Shown here piece after piece: positions 9,053-17,166 of a stretch of DNA of 44,979 bases; position 1 is the first letter of the stretch; every line of letters begins with the position of its first letter. The translations under genes and the position numbers were made by a program. This DNA is from an uncultured Lachnospiraceae bacterium (GTDB lineage Bacteria > Bacillota > Clostridia > Lachnospirales > Lachnospiraceae). The stretch is from positions 1 to 44,979 of the forward strand of contig CAJUPI010000021.1 in the NCBI GenBank assembly GCA_910588125.1, read 5' to 3'. The notes beneath the pieces are model-generated. The model was not told the DNA's origin, did no database searches, and saw nothing but the letters and a program-made list of their open reading frames with translations.

Positions 9053-9176
9053 ATGGAACAGGCAGGCTACAAGACAGATTTATCCCCCATTTTGGAGGCA
9101 TCCTATTTAACGGCGCAGAACGTCCGGTAATATCGGGCTATTATGCGCTTGTTTTTCGTGAATATGAGAAGCTGCC
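9053..9176 (+). pseudogene. N-terminal relic of a DUF2397 (TIGR02677)-like gene
   Basis: ATG 9053 has an excellent GGAGG site eight bases upstream and opens a 25-codon frame that ends in TAA at 9128. Reading through that stop gives YRAIMRLFF, and removing one frame position at about 9155 continues into REYEKL. The combined text SYLTAQNVR-x-YRAIMRLFFREYEKL resembles the N-terminus of DUF2397/TIGR02677 proteins, in which a similar YRAIMRxFYExxEKL helix follows SYLT. One stop and one single-base deletion have broken it, and the rest of the gene is gone. TIGR02677 belongs to a conserved four-gene cluster with an SMC-like ATPase, so this may mark the site of a lost defence-type locus. Homology is judged by eye. 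Confidence 0.5.
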
Positions 9177-9262
9177 TGGCGGTTTTGGCGGCCGAAACGG
9201 CAGCGGGTTTCCGGAGAATGCGAGGCAATGGCAAAGACAACAAAAAAGAGGAGGACAATATT

Positions 9263-9733
9263 ATGTTAGAAACCGGAATAAAAGCACCAAGTTTTTCTCT
9301 GCCGGATCAGAACGGGCAGATTCATACTTTAGAGGAGTACAAAGGCAGGAAGATAGTACTCTATTTTTATCCCAGAGATAATACGGCTGGTTGTACGAAG
9401 CAGGCATGTGGCTTTGGCGAGCTGTATCCTCAGTTTCAGGAAAAAGGGGCTGTGGTGATCGGTGTCAGTAAGGACAGTGTGCCATCTCATAAAAAATTCG
9501 AAGAAAAGTATAAACTTCCGTTTATTCTCCTTTCGGATCCGGAACTCTCCTGTATTCAGGCATATGATGTATGGCAGGAGAAGATGAATTATGGAAAGGT
9601 ATCGATGGGAGTGGTTCGAACCACCTATCTGATTGATGAAAACGGGGTGATCGTAAAAGCTTTTGGCAAAGTAAAAGCAGCAGAGAATCCGGCTCAGATG
9701 ATGAAGGAACTGGAAAGGCTGCAGGAGTCATGA
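9263..9733 (+). CDS. bcp: Thioredoxin-dependent peroxiredoxin, Bcp/PrxQ type
   Basis: Start at ATG 9263 with GAGGAGG upstream; a longer frame from 9143 only reads through the neighbouring gene relic. The 156-residue cytosolic enzyme reduces hydrogen peroxide and alkyl hydroperoxides using thioredoxin. The active site TAGCTKQACGF gives peroxidatic Cys44 and resolving Cys49 five residues on, the atypical 2-Cys spacing of the Bcp/PrxQ class. FYPRDNTAGC and VRTTYLIDENG match the family core, and length is normal. Its stop overlaps the yaaA start by four bases (ATGA), so the two peroxide-defence genes are translationally coupled. Confidence 0.95.
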   Translation: MLETGIKAPSFSLPDQNGQIHTLEEYKGRKIVLYFYPRDNTAGCTKQACGFGELYPQFQEKGAVVIGVSKDSVPSHKKFEEKYKLPFILLSDPELSCIQAYDVWQEKMNYGKVSMGVVRTTYLIDENGVIVKAFGKVKAAENPAQMMKELERLQES

Positions 9734-10491
9734 AGATAATCATTTCGCCTGCTAAAAAGATGAATATAGATACCGATTCCTATGAGGCAAATGAATTTTT
9801 GGAGTTTATGGAAGATACGCAGATTCTCATGGAAAAGATCCAATCCTTATCTTTTTCGGAGGCGAAGGCTTTATGGAGATGTAATGATTCGCTGGCGAGA
9901 TTAAATTATGAGCGGTTTCAGGCCATGACTTTGAAGGGGGTATTGACACCGGCGGTTATGGCATATGAAGGGTTACAGTATCAGCATCTGGCTCCGTCCG
10001 TGCTGACTAAAAAGGCTCTTTCGTATGTGGCGGATCATCTGTGTATCTTGTCGGGATTTTATGGCCTTTTGAAAGCTTTTGACGGGGTTACGCCTTACCG
10101 GTTGGAGATGCAGGCAAAGCTGCCGGTGAAGGGGTGTAAAGATCTCTATGATTTTTGGGGAGACCGGTTGTACAAAAGATTGTGTGATCTCAATAAAAAG
10201 TCGCCGGATGGAGATTCTGTGATTATCAACCTGGCATCAAAGGAGTATTCCCAGTGCATTGAACGCTATATCACGGATAAAAAGCGGTTTATCACAGTGG
10301 AATTTGTTCAGATCGTAGACGGGAAGAGGAAGCAAAAAGGCACTCTGGCTAAGATGGCCCGGGGAGAGATGGTGCGTTTCATGGCAGAAAAAGGGATTGT
10401 CGATCCGAACGGAATGAAAGATTTTTGCCAGTTAGGATTTGCCTATTCGGAGGAATTATCAGAGGAAAAGAGGTACGTGTTCAAAAATTAA
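9730..10491 (+). CDS. yaaA: Peroxide stress protein YaaA (DUF328/UPF0246)
   Basis: The 253-residue product begins MKIIISPAKKM, the signature start of the YaaA family. It also carries the conserved FYGLLKAFDGVTPYRLEMQ and INLASKEYSQ segments. Family knowledge: in E. coli YaaA is induced by hydrogen peroxide, limits free intracellular iron and protects DNA; the protein has a helix-hairpin-helix-like DNA-binding cavity. The gene overlaps bcp by four bases, giving a two-gene peroxide defence unit. The following gene starts within 3-27 bases, so the large unknown protein is probably on the same transcript. Confidence 0.95.
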   Translation: MKIIISPAKKMNIDTDSYEANEFLEFMEDTQILMEKIQSLSFSEAKALWRCNDSLARLNYERFQAMTLKGVLTPAVMAYEGLQYQHLAPSVLTKKALSYVADHLCILSGFYGLLKAFDGVTPYRLEMQAKLPVKGCKDLYDFWGDRLYKRLCDLNKKSPDGDSVIINLASKEYSQCIERYITDKKRFITVEFVQIVDGKRKQKGTLAKMARGEMVRFMAEKGIVDPNGMKDFCQLGFAYSEELSEEKRYVFKN

Positions 10492-10518
10492 AAGATGATG
10501 GGGAGGGGACAAAATCTG

Positions 10519-13500
10519 TTGATATCTGAGAGAATAACAACTGTTTTGGAATTTGTCCGGGAACAGATTGTGGGAATGGTAGGTGACACAGGAAAAAGTA
10601 AAATAGCAGATATCAAAAAAGATATCGAGTTGCGCCGGCAGATGGAAGCGCTGGGCGAATTTATCTGTATGCATGTGGAAGCGGGCTGCCAGGATGAATT
10701 GGCAGAGAAAATACAATCCATATTTTCTAAGGACGAGATAGATCGGGTATATGAAAAGATAAAGGATCAGCCGGGTTTTGTTTGGGCACAGGAACTAAGC
10801 GGGCAGCTGAAGAGCCTCTGTACGATATATGAAATCAAAGGGAAAGACGCAGAAAGTTTTATCCAGAATTTTCTGAATATGGTTTTTCTCCTCCTTTGCC
10901 AAGATAATCCCGAAATGGCAAACCAGATGTTTTGGGGAAACATGTACAGAAGCATGCAGGATAATTTTGCTGAAATCAGGAAGGGCAATGATGAGACTCA
11001 AAGATTGATTTTATTGCTTCCCTCATTGATAGAGTCATTTATTCGGCAGCCCATAAAAAATCCGGAGAAAGAAAACGAGGAATACCTTAAAGGAAATGAA
11101 TCGGATAATCCGCAAAGCCTTTCTGAATCTGTGAATGAAGTAACGAACCACCCGGCTGCCGTTTCACAGGAGAGTGCACGGGAACAAACGGAATATGAGC
11201 GAGATGCAGAAGTTGACTGGCAGCTTCATTATGAACATAAAGATGGATTATTGGGGAATCAGGAAAAACGTCAAAATGATATCCGTACATTGACTATACA
11301 ATGGAGAGAAGAACGGGAGCATTATCCAAACTGGTATATACCCCCGGCCAGCATCAGGGAAAAGCTCGAGCTTTATAATCAATGCGAAGGGTTGCTGCAA
11401 TGCGAAACACTGGTATCACTGAAAGAGCAATTCGATTTCACTTACGAACTACTATGGCGGTATGAAACTGCTTTGTTGCCGTATACGAAGTTTTTACAAC
11501 AGCAGGCATATCGGATATGGAAAACCGTGGACGAAAAAGAGTGGCTGTCAAATAATGATACAAAAGACAGATGGTTTCAAATCGGTTTGTTTTTGTTGAG
11601 GGAATTTCGGGAGGACTTACAGGAAAAGGACTGGAATGAAGTATACCGGCATCTTGCCGGGTGCATAAAGTCAGATAAAGAAAAAGAATTTCTGCTCACA
11701 TGGGAAAGGATTCTCATGAATTTTTCTAAGATGGAAATTTCTTGTGTATGCAATCAGCTGGAGTCTTTGGCAGTAGATCCTTCCTTCTGGGAAATTCGTC
11801 TTCGTTTGTGTGGCTTGAAGGCGGAATGCGGGATGCGAAAAGAGGCGCAAAAAGAATTGAATGCGTTATCCTGCGAGGTGAGAAACAAAATTTTTTGCGA
11901 AAAACCCAAAAAGCAGCCGGAGAGAATTTATTTTAAATCCTTATATGCCTGCATCCTTCATCTGCAGGGCTTTCTTCTGCAGTCCACAGGGGATTATGAT
12001 GAGACAACACGGGCCGAGATATTAAATTACCACAGAGAACGGAAAAAATGGTTTTCTTTCCATTCGTTTGAGAAAGAGAAGGCGGTATGCGATCATGCGG
12101 TATTTACGTGGATGGAGAAGAGATATGACCTGCCCTCCTTTGAGTTGAACAGAGAGACGGTGAAGATTATCGACTCAGGCAATTATTGCCGGGAGGCTTA
12201 TTCCTTCTACCGTCTGCTGGAGAAAAGCGGCTTACCATTGCATCTGGGACGCGTCCGTCTGCTAAGCTCACACAGGGAAAGCATGATGGAGGCCATATTG
12301 GATTCCCACCCACGGGTGGCCTGGCAGCTATTGCTCCGAAGCGAAGAGAAAAAGGATGTGGAAAGATGTCTGACACGGAAAAGACTGGCATTATGGGACA
12401 GAGAGGTGAAAGATGAGTTGTTTCGCTATGTCTACAATGCATTGGATCGCAATATCGATTTGATAAAAAATCATAATCCGTGGTGGGATGGCAATATCTG
12501 CACTTCAATAGCAGACGCCGCTGTCGAAATATTGAAATGTATGAGCGCTGTGGCTACCCTGCCCCAGCAGGATCAACTGATTCATCTGATGATAAATCTG
12601 ATCGAAAAAGATGCGATTCAAAAGGTCCGCTCATTAGATCCATTTATCATAAGAGTGATGGGGGCTGCAAGTGAAACCAGTAAGGCATCCGCGCTCAATG
12701 CCCTTTTGGATTGCTCGGCGCAGGACAGGCATCGCCTGGATTCCGACAAACAGGTAGACCCGTTCGATGTGATATCTTCCAAAAAGCTGGCAGAACCACT
12801 ATATAAGAAAAACTATGTGGATCCCGTAAATATCATTAATATATTCAAAAAGGCAGAAGGCTCTGATACGGAGCGAAGCGCAGCGATTTCCCGATTGGGG
12901 AAATTATATCAATGGGGAAAATTGTCTGTCGATCAGCAACGCCTGTTCGGAGAATTGTTATGGAAGCAGGCAGAAGAGACAACCGGGCTTCCGGATACGG
13001 ATAATTATTATGTATTTGTATATCTTCAATGGCCCTGCCCTTCGAATATCGACGTGAAAGACCGGATTAAAAATTATTTTTTTGCTAAAAAACAGATTCA
13101 GGATTTACATGACAGCCTCCAGAACCATAAGCTGTTTGAGATTCCGTATCTGGATCAGCTTCGTGTTTTTAATGAAAATATTCAGGAATTTTGGACGGCT
13201 GATGAGATGGAACAGCTCATGACAATATTGCCTGGTTTTTGGGAGGACGCCAAAGCGCAGATGGATGCCAGAGACGGATATTTTCCTGAGTGGGAAGAAA
13301 AATGTTTATATCGGGCATACCGGTTATTGGTAAGAACCATGGCATCATTTTCGAAAACGGATTCCGGTTTATTGTCGCCTCTGGCTATTAGCAGAACAGG
13401 CGATACACTAAAATCCATGCGGGAATATGGGATTGAAACAGGAGAAGCGGAAGTCGTTTTTTCAGCCGGCAAAGAACGAGAAGGGCTTTTAGAAAGGCTT

Positions 13501-13986
13501 GTTGATTCCCTATATGCGACAGATACCGAGACGGCAGTACCCGCGGCATTTGCCATTCAAAAATATATGCTGGAATACGCAAAAGAGAACGAAGAAAAAC
13601 AGACATTTTTATTTCTGGAACTGCTCAAGGTGATCCGCGCTGGAAAGGAGCCGGACCTGGCAGTATTTCTGGTAATTGTCCATAATATTTTTTATCAGAA
13701 CAAGAAAAGGTTGCCGGAAGAGATCCTCTGCATGGTCAATAAGGCACTGATTGCCGTAGAACAGAAGACAAGATATATGACAGAAAAACAGACGGATTGG
13801 GAAATAAAAAGAAATATTGAGATCCGGGCGCAAGGTGCGGCATTGGCTTTTCAAGTATATCGGTACGAGGAAGAATATCAGAATAAAAAGGAGCACTCCA
13901 TTGCCACTATACAGTGGAAAGAGATATGCTGCGGAGAAAAGTCGGTTGAGGAATTTGTAGAAGTTAAGAATGCATGGATTATATGA
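10519..13986 (+). CDS. Large all-helical protein of unknown function
   Basis: I do not recognise this protein. TTG 10519 is preferred because GGGAGGGG lies ten bases upstream; an ATG at 10495 follows the yaaA stop directly with no ribosome site. The product has about 1155 residues. Residues 1-175 are helical, starting LEFVREQIVGMVGDTGKSKI and continuing with a DIELRRQMEALGEF helix. Residues 176-230 are a polar Glu/Asn/Ser linker. Residues 231-1155 look like one long alpha-solenoid (TPR or HEAT style), rich in Trp, Leu and Glu, with no Walker A, nuclease, kinase or transmembrane signature that I can find. The layout resembles effector-plus-sensor arrangements of STAND-type immune proteins but without the NTPase; that is only an analogy. 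It is probably co-transcribed with bcp and yaaA upstream and the MBL gene 33 bases downstream. Confidence 0.85.
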   Translation: MISERITTVLEFVREQIVGMVGDTGKSKIADIKKDIELRRQMEALGEFICMHVEAGCQDELAEKIQSIFSKDEIDRVYEKIKDQPGFVWAQELSGQLKSLCTIYEIKGKDAESFIQNFLNMVFLLLCQDNPEMANQMFWGNMYRSMQDNFAEIRKGNDETQRLILLLPSLIESFIRQPIKNPEKENEEYLKGNESDNPQSLSESVNEVTNHPAAVSQESAREQTEYERDAEVDWQLHYEHKDGLLGNQEKRQNDIRTLTIQWREEREHYPNWYIPPASIREKLELYNQCEGLLQCETLVSLKEQFDFTYELLWRYETALLPYTKFLQQQAYRIWKTVDEKEWLSNNDTKDRWFQIGLFLLREFREDLQEKDWNEVYRHLAGCIKSDKEKEFLLTWERILMNFSKMEISCVCNQLESLAVDPSFWEIRLRLCGLKAECGMRKEAQKELNALSCEVRNKIFCEKPKKQPERIYFKSLYACILHLQGFLLQSTGDYDETTRAEILNYHRERKKWFSFHSFEKEKAVCDHAVFTWMEKRYDLPSFELNRETVKIIDSGNYCREAYSFYRLLEKSGLPLHLGRVRLLSSHRESMMEAILDSHPRVAWQLLLRSEEKKDVERCLTRKRLALWDREVKDELFRYVYNALDRNIDLIKNHNPWWDGNICTSIADAAVEILKCMSAVATLPQQDQLIHLMINLIEKDAIQKVRSLDPFIIRVMGAASETSKASALNALLDCSAQDRHRLDSDKQVDPFDVISSKKLAEPLYKKNYVDPVNIINIFKKAEGSDTERSAAISRLGKLYQWGKLSVDQQRLFGELLWKQAEETTGLPDTDNYYVFVYLQWPCPSNIDVKDRIKNYFFAKKQIQDLHDSLQNHKLFEIPYLDQLRVFNENIQEFWTADEMEQLMTILPGFWEDAKAQMDARDGYFPEWEEKCLYRAYRLLVRTMASFSKTDSGLLSPLAISRTGDTLKSMREYGIETGEAEVVFSAGKEREGLLERLVDSLYATDTETAVPAAFAIQKYMLEYAKENEEKQTFLFLELLKVIRAGKEPDLAVFLVIVHNIFYQNKKRLPEEILCMVNKALIAVEQKTRYMTEKQTDWEIKRNIEIRAQGAALAFQVYRYEEEYQNKKEHSIATIQWKEICCGEKSVEEFVEVKNAWII

Positions 13987-14019
13987 CAGCCGCACAAAAA
14001 GGAAAGGAGGCCGGTATGC

Positions 14020-15021
14020 ATGATTGAGGAGGTAGCAAAAAATATTTACCGGCTCGGCGTCGTCCTTCCCGGGAACCCTTTAAAAGAGCTGAACAGTTAT
14101 TTTATCCGGGGAGAAGAACAGGATTTGCTGATAGATACCGGGTTCCGGCGCGAAGAATGCCAAAAAGCATTGACAGAAGGCTTGCAAGAGCTGGGATCCG
14201 TTCCGGAAAGAAGAGATGTTCTGGTGACACATATACATTCGGATCACTCCGGGATGGCAGATTTATTTGCCGGGCCAGAAAGAAAAATATATATGAGCCG
14301 GATTGACCTGGACTTTCGCAAAGAAACCTTGCGCAAGGGGAAAGACAGGGCATGGAAAGAATCCTATATATCCGAAGGCTTTACCCGGCAAGAGATAGAA
14401 CAGATCTTGCAGAGCAATCCGGCCGTGACGATGGCATTGCCGGCTTTGGACGCTAGATTTTGCGGACTGGAGGATCAAACGGTGATTGAGGCAGGAGAAT
14501 ATAAGCTGAAGCTGTTGCTGGTTCCCGGCCATACGCCAGGAAACGTCATGCTTTGGGCCGAGAAACAGGGAATACTATTCAGTGGCGATCACGTGCTGTT
14601 TGATATCAGCCCCAACATAACAAGATGGGAAAACAGCAGGGATTCTCTGGGCGACTATCTGGAGAGCCTGCAACGGTTTTATGATTTGCCGGTGAAGCTG
14701 GCGCTCCCGGGGCATCGCAAATCCGGAGATTATCAGAAACGCGTAGAGGATTTGCTGGGCCATCATCAAAAGAGGCTGGAGGATTCCCTAAATATCATAA
14801 AAGAAAGGCCAGGAATGACGGCCTATGAAATCGCCGGGAAAATGACCTGGAAGATCCGCGCAAGATCCTGGGAAGAATTTCCTTTGGTACAAAAATGGTT
14901 TGCAGTAGGAGAATGCCTGGCACATCTGGATCATCTAAGGAAAAAAGGACAGATTATCCGGCAAAACGAGAAGGGGGTCTGGCATTATTTTAGTTCCTTT
15001 TCAGAATTGTGCACCGATTAA
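14020..15021 (+). CDS. MBL-fold metallo-hydrolase with C-terminal winged-helix region
   Basis: ATG 14020 has AAAGGAGG upstream. The 333-residue product has the complete metallo-beta-lactamase metal set: THIHSDHSG (HxHxDH), GHTPGN, SGDHVLF and GHRKSG. After the lactamase fold (about 1-240) comes a helical C-terminal part of about 90 residues. There, ERPGMTAYEIAGKMTW and LAHLDHLRKKGQI look like the winged-helix tail seen in LACTB2-like hydrolases. Two Zn or other divalent ions are expected in a cytosolic enzyme; substrates in this group range from thioesters and glutathione adducts to RNA, and this sequence does not decide. It starts 33 bases after the large orphan gene on the same strand. Confidence 0.88.
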   Translation: MIEEVAKNIYRLGVVLPGNPLKELNSYFIRGEEQDLLIDTGFRREECQKALTEGLQELGSVPERRDVLVTHIHSDHSGMADLFAGPERKIYMSRIDLDFRKETLRKGKDRAWKESYISEGFTRQEIEQILQSNPAVTMALPALDARFCGLEDQTVIEAGEYKLKLLLVPGHTPGNVMLWAEKQGILFSGDHVLFDISPNITRWENSRDSLGDYLESLQRFYDLPVKLALPGHRKSGDYQKRVEDLLGHHQKRLEDSLNIIKERPGMTAYEIAGKMTWKIRARSWEEFPLVQKWFAVGECLAHLDHLRKKGQIIRQNEKGVWHYFSSFSELCTD

Positions 15022-15063
15022 GAAGAATTTATAAATTTGGAAATTATAGGGGAGTAGTGTACA

Positions 15064-15552
15064 ATGACTATTTCACAGATCATAGAAAAGATGATTGCGT
15101 TTTCTGAGGGTAATATTCATGATATCGATCATTTTATCCGTGTGTGGACATACGCCAAGACCATAGGTGAATTGGAATCCTTGGATGCCAATACGCAATA
15201 TATTCTTGAAATTGCAGCCATTATCCATGATATTGCCTGTCCATTGTGTCGTGAAAAATATGGCAATACGAACGGAAAGCATCAGGAGGCGGAGGGAATG
15301 CCGATGGCAAAGGAGTTTCTTCGTGATACCGGCTTGACAACTGAGCAGATTGACCGTGTGGTATTTCTTGTTGGTCATCATCACACATTTACCAGAATCA
15401 GCGGTACCGATCATCAAATTCTGCTGGAGGCGGACTATATTGCCAATGCCTCCGAAAATGGGTACAGCAAGAAGAATGTTGAAAATTTCATCAAGAGAAT
15501 AATGCAGACGAACAGAGGAAAAGAATTGACGCGACAGATATTCTGTATTTGA
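15064..15552 (+). CDS. HD-domain phosphohydrolase
   Basis: A 162-residue protein with HD-superfamily metal motifs: HDIDHFIRVW near residue 19, the diagnostic IIHDIA, GHHHT, and a late Asp in LEADYI. This set matches small single-domain HD hydrolases related to YfbR/YedJ that act on nucleotides or related phosphates. A GGGGAG site lies about eight bases before ATG 15064. The gap to the MBL gene is 42 bases, so it is probably the last gene of that transcript. It faces the MerR gene, with a palindromic repeat in between. Substrate unknown. Confidence 0.88.
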   Translation: MTISQIIEKMIAFSEGNIHDIDHFIRVWTYAKTIGELESLDANTQYILEIAAIIHDIACPLCREKYGNTNGKHQEAEGMPMAKEFLRDTGLTTEQIDRVVFLVGHHHTFTRISGTDHQILLEADYIANASENGYSKKNVENFIKRIMQTNRGKELTRQIFCI

Positions 15553-15748
15553 GCGACAACTTCCAGCTGTGCAACTGTTAAATGAATGCAAATTCAGTAA
15601 TTATATACGGGAATATGCAATATACTTTCAGTTTTATGTGGCAGAAATATTTTTCCGAAAAGAGAGTATTTTTATAACGAAAGGCCAAGAAAACTTATTG
15701 GGAATAGTTAATCAAAACTGGCTTTAGAAAATACTAGTCTTGGAGGCA
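15553..15748. other. Intergenic stretch before repeat copy 1
   Basis: Frame 15551-15726 is open and reads somewhat like coding text (LNECKFSNYIREYAIYFQFY) but has no start codon or ribosome site and I recognise no family. It may be a gene relic or simply AT-rich spacer. Confidence 0.25.
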
Positions 15749-16023
15749 ATGTCATTAAGTTTATCTCTGAGAATACTCAGCCATGGAACAAGGAGCGGGA
15801 AACAGCGGGGAATGGTCGGCGGCTTTTGACTGTGCAGGGATTTAGAAGTCCTTAAATCCCTGAGTTTTGCGAAGAAACGAAAATCCACTCTGTCTGAGCG
15901 AAGCGAGTTTGGGGATTTTCGTTTCGCTTTTCGAAAAAATCAGAGATTTTAGGAATTCTTAATCCCGAAACCGGAAAAAGCCGCCGACCATTTCCCGCTC
16001 CTTGTTCCATGGCGTACCTTTTT
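15749..16023. repeat. Palindromic dispersed repeat, copy 1
   Basis: It starts ATGTCATTAAGTTTA and ends in the complement of GGTACGCCATGG. Two arms, 15781-15802 and 15991-16012, are perfect 22-bp inverted copies (CCATGGAACAAGGAGCGGGA plus two A). Pairing resumes further in (AATGGTCGGCGGCTTTT) after a small asymmetry, and an inner hairpin sits at 15875-15924. Copies occur at 34.19 and 44.85 kb. It lies between the convergent HD and MerR genes and could act as a two-way terminator. No coding capacity; MITE-like or REP-like. Confidence 0.85.
15875..15924. terminator. Inner hairpin of repeat copy 1 with conserved loop
   Basis: AAACGAAAATCC at 15875-15886 pairs with GGATTTTCGTTT at 15913-15924. 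On the minus strand the loop reads AAACTCGCTTCGCTCAGACA, nearly identical to the loop of the hairpin at 37.6 kb although the stems differ. Confidence 0.6.
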
Positions 16024-16057
16024 CCACTTCAATCAGCCCCTCAAATAGATTTCCCGC

Positions 16058-16873
16058 TCAAAAGACCGGAATATAAATCCGCAAAAAATAACTGTCCTGC
16101 CCATCGATCCGCCCGCGAGTAGTATAGGTAGAATAAAATTGCCGCGACAATAGAAATCCCTGTTGCTCGGCCCAACGAATCATCGGAACCAGGTCGTCTT
16201 CGGACGGGATGATAGATGCACTGGCACAACAGGTGGATACGCACAGCAAAGAGCGGGGAGTCATGGGAGTATCCACAGAGACGGGATAATCCACATATTC
16301 TTTCAGATGTTCAAAAAGAATCAGCTGTGAATTTTTATGTTCTGTTTTCAGTGCCTGGTTTTCATCATAAGCCCAGGTAAATTCGCTGAATGTGTACATC
16401 ATATCAAGGCCGGAATATTTACCGGCATAGTAGAACCATTGTTCGGTAGCCTGGGGCAGATTGAGATGAGGGGCAATAATGTAGGCAGCTGGAAAATCCA
16501 GCAGAGTGATTTTGCCGATATTGCGCCGGATATCTTCACAGTCAGCTTTGGCCAGCTGTAGTCGGGCAATGTTTTGCCGGTGCATCCGAATACTCTGTTC
16601 TTCTTCCTTTAGCCGGGTATCCATGATTTCAGTCAGATCATCAATCGTATTATCCGAATTCCAGATTGCTTTCATATCTCCCAGCCGAATATTCATTTTC
16701 CTTTGATAAAGGATGGAGATCAGGCGCGAGATATCCTGATCGGTATAATAACGGTAGCCGTTATCTTCTCTCTGAGAAGTAAGAATACCGCGTTTTTCAT
16801 AGTGGCGGAGTGTGTCCCGGCTGAGGCCCATCAAATTCGCCACATCACCGATTTTATATTTTGTTTTTTCCAT
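16058..16873 (-). CDS. MerR-family transcriptional regulator with effector-binding domain
   Basis: ATG 16873 follows GGAGGTGAACACAAC; the frame extends 17 codons further without support. The 271-residue product starts with a MerR winged-helix DNA-binding domain (YKIGDVANLMGLSRDTLRHY, then DNGYRYYTDQDI). A dimerising coiled coil (about 75-125) and a C-terminal 140-residue region resembling GyrI/BmrR effector-binding domains follow. Such regulators bind palindromes in promoters with long spacers and respond to small molecules, often multidrug ligands. No obvious target gene adjoins it: the next gene is the divergent DUF3793 gene, whose own promoter has 17-bp spacing and so is not a typical MerR target. 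Ligand unknown. Confidence 0.9.
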   Translation of the reverse strand: MEKTKYKIGDVANLMGLSRDTLRHYEKRGILTSQREDNGYRYYTDQDISRLISILYQRKMNIRLGDMKAIWNSDNTIDDLTEIMDTRLKEEEQSIRMHRQNIARLQLAKADCEDIRRNIGKITLLDFPAAYIIAPHLNLPQATEQWFYYAGKYSGLDMMYTFSEFTWAYDENQALKTEHKNSQLILFEHLKEYVDYPVSVDTPMTPRSLLCVSTCCASASIIPSEDDLVPMIRWAEQQGFLLSRQFYSTYTTRGRIDGQDSYFLRIYIPVF

Positions 16874-16895
16874 GTTGTGTTCACCTCCAGTTATT

Positions 16896-16924
16896 GGTAT
16901 ATCAGGAAAATGTGTGAAAATCAA
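16896..16924 (-). promoter_or_regulatory. Probable promoter of the MerR gene
   Basis: On the minus strand TTGATT (16924-16919) and TATACC (16901-16896) are 17 bases apart, 23 bases before the start codon. Confidence 0.4.
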
Positions 16925-17031
16925 TACAGGTAATGAAACCGTAATAAAATGTAAGAGAGAATGAAAAAGGATTTAAGAATTGTGTAAAATTATAAAATAT
17001 TTAGTTGAGAAATTTTGGACAGGAGGGATGC

Positions 17032-17060
17032 TTGACAGTGCGGTTAGCAGATGCTAACAT
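17032..17060 (+). promoter_or_regulatory. Promoter of the DUF3793 gene
   Basis: A perfect TTGACA (17032-17037), a 17-base spacer and TAACAT (17055-17060). A palindrome covers the end of the spacer and most of the -10. Confidence 0.8.
17043..17058. promoter_or_regulatory. Palindromic operator GTTAGCA-GA-TGCTAAC
   Basis: Perfect 7-bp arms around a 2-base centre lie across the spacer and -10 of the DUF3793 promoter. A repressor bound here would block RNA polymerase. The TTAGCA/TGCTAA core is reminiscent of boxes for DtxR/MntR-type metal repressors; with a metal ABC importer just downstream, metal-dependent repression is a reasonable inference. Confidence 0.65.
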
Positions 17061-17166
17061 AGAGGCAAAGATTGACATTTTGAGTAAAAAACTGTTGTAT
17101 AGAACAAAAGGCAGAGGGAATATTAAGAACCAGGAAAGGATCGAAATAAAAGGAGGAGGCTTTGCC

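Noticed and set aside
9143..9262. Longer N-terminus for the peroxiredoxin
   Set aside because: The extra 40 residues come from reading the neighbouring gene relic; Bcp proteins start close to MLETGIKAPSF and ATG 9263 has a strong ribosome site.
15551..15726. Open frame after the HD gene
   Set aside because: Reads like protein but has no start codon, ribosome site or recognised family; left as an intergenic note.
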